From Ophiodon elongatus (taxonomy: Eukaryota; Chordata; Actinopteri; Perciformes; Hexagrammidae), in contig JACSYO010002005.1 of NCBI GenBank assembly GCA_016806645.1, forward strand, positions 1,879,001 through 1,943,000: DNA of 64,000 bases. The letters run 5' to 3'. Below, in pieces: positions 59,332-64,000 of the stretch. Position 1 is the stretch's first letter; the number at the start of each line of letters is the position of its first letter. A program made the translations under genes and the position numbers. The notes below the pieces were generated by a model. The model made no database searches. It had not been told where the DNA came from and was given only the letters and a program-made list of their open reading frames with translations.

Positions 59332-60259
59332 ATAAAAGGATGGCTCTGGAGAGGATAAGACATTAATTATAAGATAAAATTATTTAATTTTATATGAAAA
59401 CGCGTGCTATTCAACATGATATATTACTTTAGTCAAGCCGACTGTATATCTCTGCTGCAAGCTGTTTTTAATAGATGTGTGAGCCTGTGATTTCAGAAAC
59501 AAAGCTGCAGTAGAGGAGACAGAAGCAGCTTGGCTGTGACAAACACATCAATGGTTTTGTATCCTTCTTTTGATTAAAAAAAATAAAATGGTGTTTTTAA
59601 AAAAATAAATAAAACACTAAAATCACCAAAAACAGCACAGAAATGCTGATTGATTTATTCATCTCGACCTGAGCTAGGCGACCACCCATTGGCTCATGGT
59701 AGCTTAACCAATGGCACATTAGAAATAAAAGTGCAAGAGAGTTTTTTTTAAATGTTGTCGGCCCTCTCATCCGCATGCCAATTTACCTCTTGCAAAGCCA
59801 TTGGCATTTGCCCAGCTGTTATTTACGGTAGTTTTTTTTTTCTTCTTCCCCCTCTCTGCAAAGACTTGCCCGACTCTGTCTCTGATTGACTAATCGTTGC
59901 CTTCTTCCCAGAATTCATTACGTTTATTGCTGAAGAACAACATAGCTGGAAGGTTAGTTGGGTTAATAATGTCACCTCAAATGTGGATGTTTTAATAAGG
60001 AGGGTAACCTTCTTTTATAGTGCTCTTATATATAATTGCAATGTCCTGATTATGGGAGAAAGGTGTTTCTATTCTATCTTGCTATGTTATGTGAGTTTGT
60101 GTGGATGGAAAAAAAAGTTGAATGTTGATATGGCACAATGGTTTAAAAATGGCACTTCATATCAAAAACGTTTATTTCAACTTTCAAGCTACATTAAAGC
60201 AGCAGCTAAATAAACTGGACAGTTAAGACTAATGGAAAAGAAATAGCTGCTTCGTGGTG
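59332..60259. other. AT-rich non-coding sequence
   Basis: Nothing recognised. Confidence 0.45.
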
Positions 60260-60600
60260 TTTTAAAGCACGTTTCAGATGTCACATGTTAATCCTAATCC
60301 GTCTGCTAGCTTTAGCACGACAGCCTCTCGTTTTCAAATCCCACTCAGTGCAAAAGGGTGGTGGGTTGCTGGTCGCTCTGGTGTTAACACGAGGATACAT
60401 TATAGATACAGAGAACAAAACGGAAGTGATGCTAGAGTTTACAACAGAAACAGCCTCGTCAAATAATACAACCGTGGTAGAAGCTCATTGGGGGGCTAGC
60501 GTGAATGCTACTTCAGACTTTGAGAGGTAGGTATAAACGGTTTTGAGTCCTGAATTCATCCCGTTCCTGATTGACACCGCTCTCATGCCCGCGCCTTAAC
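60260..60600 (+). other. exon-like or repeat-like segment of uncertain nature
   Basis: CTCGTTTTCAAATCCCACTCAG (ending near 60350) is acceptor-like and TTTGAGAGGTAGGT (near 60520-60533) is donor-like. The frame starting at 60285 stays open through the donor. The encoded peptide has several Asn/Thr-rich NxT-like words but no known domain. The adjoining family C repeat and the wording make an unrecorded fish repeat equally likely. Confidence 0.2.
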
Positions 60601-60607
60601 TATGAAT

Positions 60608-60662
60608 ACCAGCCAGCAGCTGGTTAGCTTAGCATAGCATAAAGGCTGTAAACAGCTGGCCC
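60608..60662 (-). mobile_element. interspersed repeat, family C (inverted copy)
   Basis: CCAGCAGCTGGTTAGCTTAG, then CATAGCATAAAGGCTGTAAA, is the reverse complement of the start of the copy at 61035-61085. Confidence 0.75.
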
Positions 60663-61024
60663 GTGTTTTGTGGTAACTATAGGGTTATATTACAGTTTTC
60701 AAATAAACAGTTTTGATGGATTGTGTGAGGAAACAAAATGTACTATTTGGTCTGCTGAGGTGCTGTCCGTGGTGCTGAAACGGTGCGCTGAGTGCTGAAA
60801 TGACTGCCCCCCAATCCTGATGAGAAGACCTATGGTGTGTGTGTTAGCCCATACAAGTGCGTGTGCATGCATTTGTGGTGCCCTGAGGGGTCACGCTTTG
60901 GGGGTTTGAAAATATGTTCACCCCAGTCCAACTGTAAAAAAATAATATTTACCAGCTAAAGATCCCAAATAAATACGGTACATGTGGTTTGTTAGGTTTA
61001 TTTATTGTTTACCTTTGGACAGAT
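60663..61024. other. spacer between inverted family C copies
   Basis: About 360 bp of unrecognised sequence with GTGCTG-type repeated words near 60765-60800. Confidence 0.45.
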
Positions 61025-61195
61025 GCTGCTATTTACGTCTATTTCCAGTCTTTATGCTGAGCTAAGCTAAACGGCTGCTGGCTGTAAAATTATATTTACT
61101 GTACAAACATGACAGTGTTATCAATCTTCTCATGTAACTATCTAAGCACACAAATAAGCATATCACCCAAAAATATTGAACAATAATCTTAAAAC
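61025..61195 (+). mobile_element. interspersed repeat, family C (most complete copy)
   Basis: TTTCCAGTCTTTATGCTGAG, CTAAGCTAAACGGCTGCTGG, then TATCAATCTTCTCATGTAAC and CACAAATAAGCATATCACCC give the full word order of a common teleost repeat. Fragments in the window at 36843, 37066 and 60608 align with its two ends. Confidence 0.75.
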
Positions 61196-61575
61196 AATAG
61201 CACCCCTGCTACTTACGTTGGTTCTACCTGCTGTTTACCTCAAAGCATGAGATACTGTCGAATCTTAAATCCTATTTGACCACTCACCATCCATCAACGG
61301 TAAGCAAAACCCTGGAGGGGATTGAAGAAAGTACAAGAAAATTAAGCAGTTTATCCTACAAAACTTTACTGCATTCCTCAGAGACAGAAACAACCTACCG
61401 CTTCACCGTCCCTGGTTTTTACTGTAGCTTAATACGGCCGGTAATGATGGAGCATCTGAAATGTGTTCCTTCAGGCATGACTGGGAGTAATGGGCCCTCC
61501 AGTCACTACTGTTTATCTTCCTGGACAGTTGATGTCCCTCCGATGTGTCATTACGCTAACTAGGCATAGCCAGGC
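61196..61575. other. single-copy sequence
   Basis: An open frame (61276-61563) with no domain. On the minus strand a good pyrimidine tract (CTTTCTTCAATCCCCTCCAG) lies 24 bases from a GTGAGT donor near 61283, too short to call an exon. Confidence 0.35.
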
Positions 61576-61581
61576 GGTGTG

Positions 61582-61623
<42 letters not shown>
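61576..61623. repeat. (TG)n microsatellite
   Basis: About 23 units with one CG break. Confidence 0.95.
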
Positions 61624-61625
<2 letters not shown>

Positions 61626-61647
61626 TCGGAGAGTGAAAGACCGAGAG

Positions 61648-61650
<3 letters not shown>

Positions 61651-61678
<28 letters not shown>
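61651..61678. repeat. (GA)n microsatellite
   Basis: About 14 units, 27 bp after the TG array. Confidence 0.95.
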
Positions 61679-61679
<1 letters not shown>

Positions 61680-61855
61680 GTGTGTGTGCAGATCTTTGCA
61701 CCTTGACACAGAGACAAAACCACTTCTGAATTCACAAACGGCACCGTCGTGATTTATTTACACGATAAATCATAGACACACGTTGAAATGACAGACAAAT
61801 AGTACAAGGTTACTCATTAGGATCAAAACATGCCCATATCAGATGCACATGCAAT

Positions 61856-61859
<4 letters not shown>

Positions 61860-61897
<38 letters not shown>

Positions 61898-61903
61898 CAC
61901 ACA
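61860..61903. repeat. (CA)n microsatellite
   Basis: About 21 units with one CG break near 61891. Confidence 0.95.
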
Positions 61904-61961
61904 TAGATAATGGTCTTGGGACTGATGGCTGCAAGCCAAGCTGTTTTACATTCTGCATGGC

Positions 61962-61982
61962 GTGTGTGTGTGTGTGTGTGTG
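61962..61982. repeat. (TG)n microsatellite
   Basis: About ten units, in opposite sense to the CA arrays on both sides. Confidence 0.9.
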
Positions 61983-62060
61983 GGTGCTGGAGTGTATCCA
62001 CCTGTTACAGATCGGGTGTCTGCAGCACCCTGAGACCGGTGACAGGCCAGTGATAAACAA

Positions 62061-62061
<1 letters not shown>

Positions 62062-62106
<45 letters not shown>

Positions 62107-62123
62107 ACACACATACATACATA
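62062..62123. repeat. (CA)n microsatellite
   Basis: About 28 units ending in CATACATACATA. Confidence 0.95.
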
Positions 62124-62206
62124 GAAAAAGGGGACTATCCACACACACACGTATACACATGTAGGTGCTGCACACACAGAGGGACTCACTGAAAAACACA
62201 TAATCA

Positions 62207-62231
62207 AACACACACACACACACACACACAC
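62207..62231. repeat. (CA)n microsatellite
   Basis: About 12 units; last of six arrays in 660 bp. Confidence 0.9.
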
Positions 62232-63655
62232 CTTTTTAGTCACCCATCTCCATCACCCCTACCAGAGGTGGAAACTCAGGGGGGAAGGAGGGTCAGAGAG
62301 GCTGAGAGGCCAGACAGGAAAGTGACAAGCCCAACCATGTGAATACTCTCAACCACACTCCGCCGTCTTAGCACTCCTCTCACTTCACCGATTCCATCTC
62401 CTTTACATTTTCTGACTGGAGCCTTAGCCGAGCGCGAGCTGTCTTTAAAGTGGTAATCCATGAAATCTTTTTTTTTGGCTCTGTCTGAGGTGCTCATTAC
62501 TGGGGTGTTTCTGCACTGCACTTCCCAGAGATCATCTGTCAATCACACAGTGTGCTCAGTTTGTGTTGATGAAGTTTGGGATTCTGTAGGCGGTGCTCTT
62601 CTCTCTGAATCACTCATTCCCAGTCATATGGTGGCTGTCACCGCTCGTGCAGCAGCGCTTTGTCAAACAAACCCGAAAACAGAAAACACTGGAGATTTCT
62701 CGCTGAAAGACAAACCACACGCCAGGTGTCTAAACAGTTAGGAAAGTGAAAGTTGTCATGATGTTCTGTGTCATATCAATCAGAAACGACAAATGCATTG
62801 CAGTAACACTCATAATCAATACCCCCTCCCCTCTCCCCCCTTCAGGTGAGCTGCTATCATTCTTCTTTCTCACCCAGTTTATTTTTTTTTATATCTACAA
62901 ATGTAGAGCAGTAACGAAAGCCTTCAATCTGTCCTCTGTTTAAGTTCTGAGCCGGGAGGTTGGTTTAAATTGTATTTCTTTTACTGTCAAGCATTCTCAA
63001 GTATTCCAGAAGAAAAAAGTGTTTACTCATAGTTTCGAAGAGAACCAATAACAGGTGATGAGCAACATCATGGAAATGTTTTCAAAGTTTTGTGAAAACT
63101 CTGCAAATCTTTTCAAGAACGCCAGTTTGTGTTTCACGACCGTATATATACATGTATGTTAATACTTTTAAAGTGCTTTATCTCATTAAAACATTTTACG
63201 CTTTAAGATGGTGTTTATTTTAATGTTTAGTATTTCATTATTTAACAGAATGTATGTATTGATACAGTTAATTACTGATAACGGAATTGCATCAGATTCA
63301 TATTAAAAGAGGATTTCTGTACTTTCAAGACGGAAGAAGTGGATTACTGTAATTGTTCAATAGCACATGTAATAGTAATAATGTCATATGCAAGATGATT
63401 CTACAAAACCTGATCATATTCAACGGTAATGTTATTTATTTATATCTAAAGTATCGGCACAGGGCAACCGCAGAATGGTTAAAGGGGCTAAACGCGAAAC
63501 TGAACATGGCTCTCAACATGGCGGTGGCTCTCAGCTAACAGTGCTAGCTAAACAACGGGAACAATGCTTGCATAGCTGAACGTTGACACTGGAAGTGAAT
63601 CTTGATATGCAAAATACTGGGCTGCACAGGAATGAAGCTTTAGCTCTATTTGTGC
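62232..63655. other. non-coding sequence
   Basis: A strong acceptor-like CCCCTCTCCCCCCTTCAG ends at 62845 but the following frames close without a donor. 63100-63430 is AT-rich. 63440-63600 has repeat-like wording with no match in the window. No gene recognised. Confidence 0.4.
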
Positions 63656-63667
63656 TGGAAGAACAGT

Positions 63668-63730
63668 GGTAGAATGTAACTAAGTACATTTACTGAAGTA
63701 CTCAAGCACACATTTGAGGTAGTTGTAATT
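63668..63730 (+). mobile_element. teleost interspersed repeat fragment, family D
   Basis: AGAATGTAACTAAGTACATT, TACTGAAGTACTCAAGCACA and ATTTGAGGTAGTTGTAAT match the TAACTAAGTACATTTACTCAAGTACTG...TTTGAGGTACTTG repeat common in fish (from memory). Only one end is present. Confidence 0.65.
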
Positions 63731-64000
63731 AAAGCTATATGAGGAACTTTCATTTCATGTTGATTTTGGTTGGTTCCTGTGAACAAAAGGTGGTGTTTCC
63801 ACGCACAAGAAGCTGGATCCGGTCTGTCCGTTGTGAGCTGGTCTCAGCTGGAGGCCCCGCTGGAGTCTGAGCTGCATTGAGTAGCTTTATTTTCTATTCT
63901 TTTCATTTCTGTTCCATACTATTTAGCCGATTATGCTAAGATAAGGTGTTTAAGTGCACCTTATCTCTTGTGGTATTATTATAGTGTGGTATTGTCACAT
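63731..64000. other. non-coding sequence at window edge
   Basis: Nothing recognised. Confidence 0.5.

Noticed and set aside
61276..61320. 24-nt exon-like segment between GTGAGT and a pyrimidine tract on the minus strand
   Set aside because: The same bases also give a GTAAGC on the plus strand; too short.
62846..62940. Exon start after a strong CCCCCCTTCAG acceptor
   Set aside because: All frames close or lack a donor within a plausible distance.
1..64000. CRISPR arrays, phage, operons or other prokaryotic systems
   Set aside because: No direct-repeat/spacer pattern, ribosome-binding sites or gene packing; the window is vertebrate non-coding DNA.

Overview
The window looks like non-coding chromosomal DNA from a ray-finned fish, probably a spiny-rayed (percomorph) teleost. 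Three things point there: the very high density of long (CA)n/(TG)n arrays (about 26 in 64 kb), many old interspersed repeats of types I recall from teleost genomes, and the lack of any bacterial, viral or organellar gene organisation. I found no complete protein-coding gene, rRNA, tRNA, CRISPR array or operon. The longest open frames (60-185 codons) carry no recognisable domain; most run through microsatellites or purine/pyrimidine-biased DNA. The stretch is best read as a gene desert or a piece of a very long intron. No neighbouring gene could be named.

Layout. 0-9.8 kb: mostly single-copy sequence with a hairpin at 0.43 kb, a SINE/LINE-tail fragment at 2.6-2.8 kb, GA arrays at 4.3 and 6.1 kb, and a long repeat-poor block (4.4-6.8 kb) that is a candidate conserved regulatory block. 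9.8-10.7 kb: a 0.9-kb G-rich, purine-biased tract. 12.0-12.8 kb: a decayed LINE 3' end with about 105 reverse-transcriptase-ORF codons still in one frame. 13.3-14.75 kb: TG arrays followed by two teleost repeats. 15-23 kb: single-copy sequence, one old repeat at 18.9-19.5 kb and a weak exon-like segment at 18.26 kb. 23.8-24.2 kb: a CA cluster followed by another repeat-poor block to about 26.1 kb. 26-30.2 kb: several old repeat fragments and a degenerate AACCCTT/AGGGTTC tandem region. 32.9 kb: the best exon-like segment, 83 bp with a strong acceptor and a strong donor. 34-40 kb: a 25-bp minisatellite and many decayed interspersed repeats. 43.7-45 kb: a palindromic TATAGATC-type array and a solo LTR inserted inside an older DNA-transposon-like repeat. 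45-54 kb: more old repeats, CA arrays and a (TGAG)14 array. 53.5-58.7 kb: pieces of L2/CR1-type LINE tails, including one whose ORF end, 3' UTR and CTTGAAC tail are all visible. 60.3-61.2 kb: an inverted pair of one repeat family. 61.6-62.2 kb: an array hotspot of alternating TG, GA and CA.

There is no gene network to describe. The visible history is retroelement and small DNA-transposon insertion, decay and nesting, plus expansion of simple repeats. Where a repeat is named by type, the name rests on my memory of teleost consensus sequences unless I say copies inside this window align with each other.
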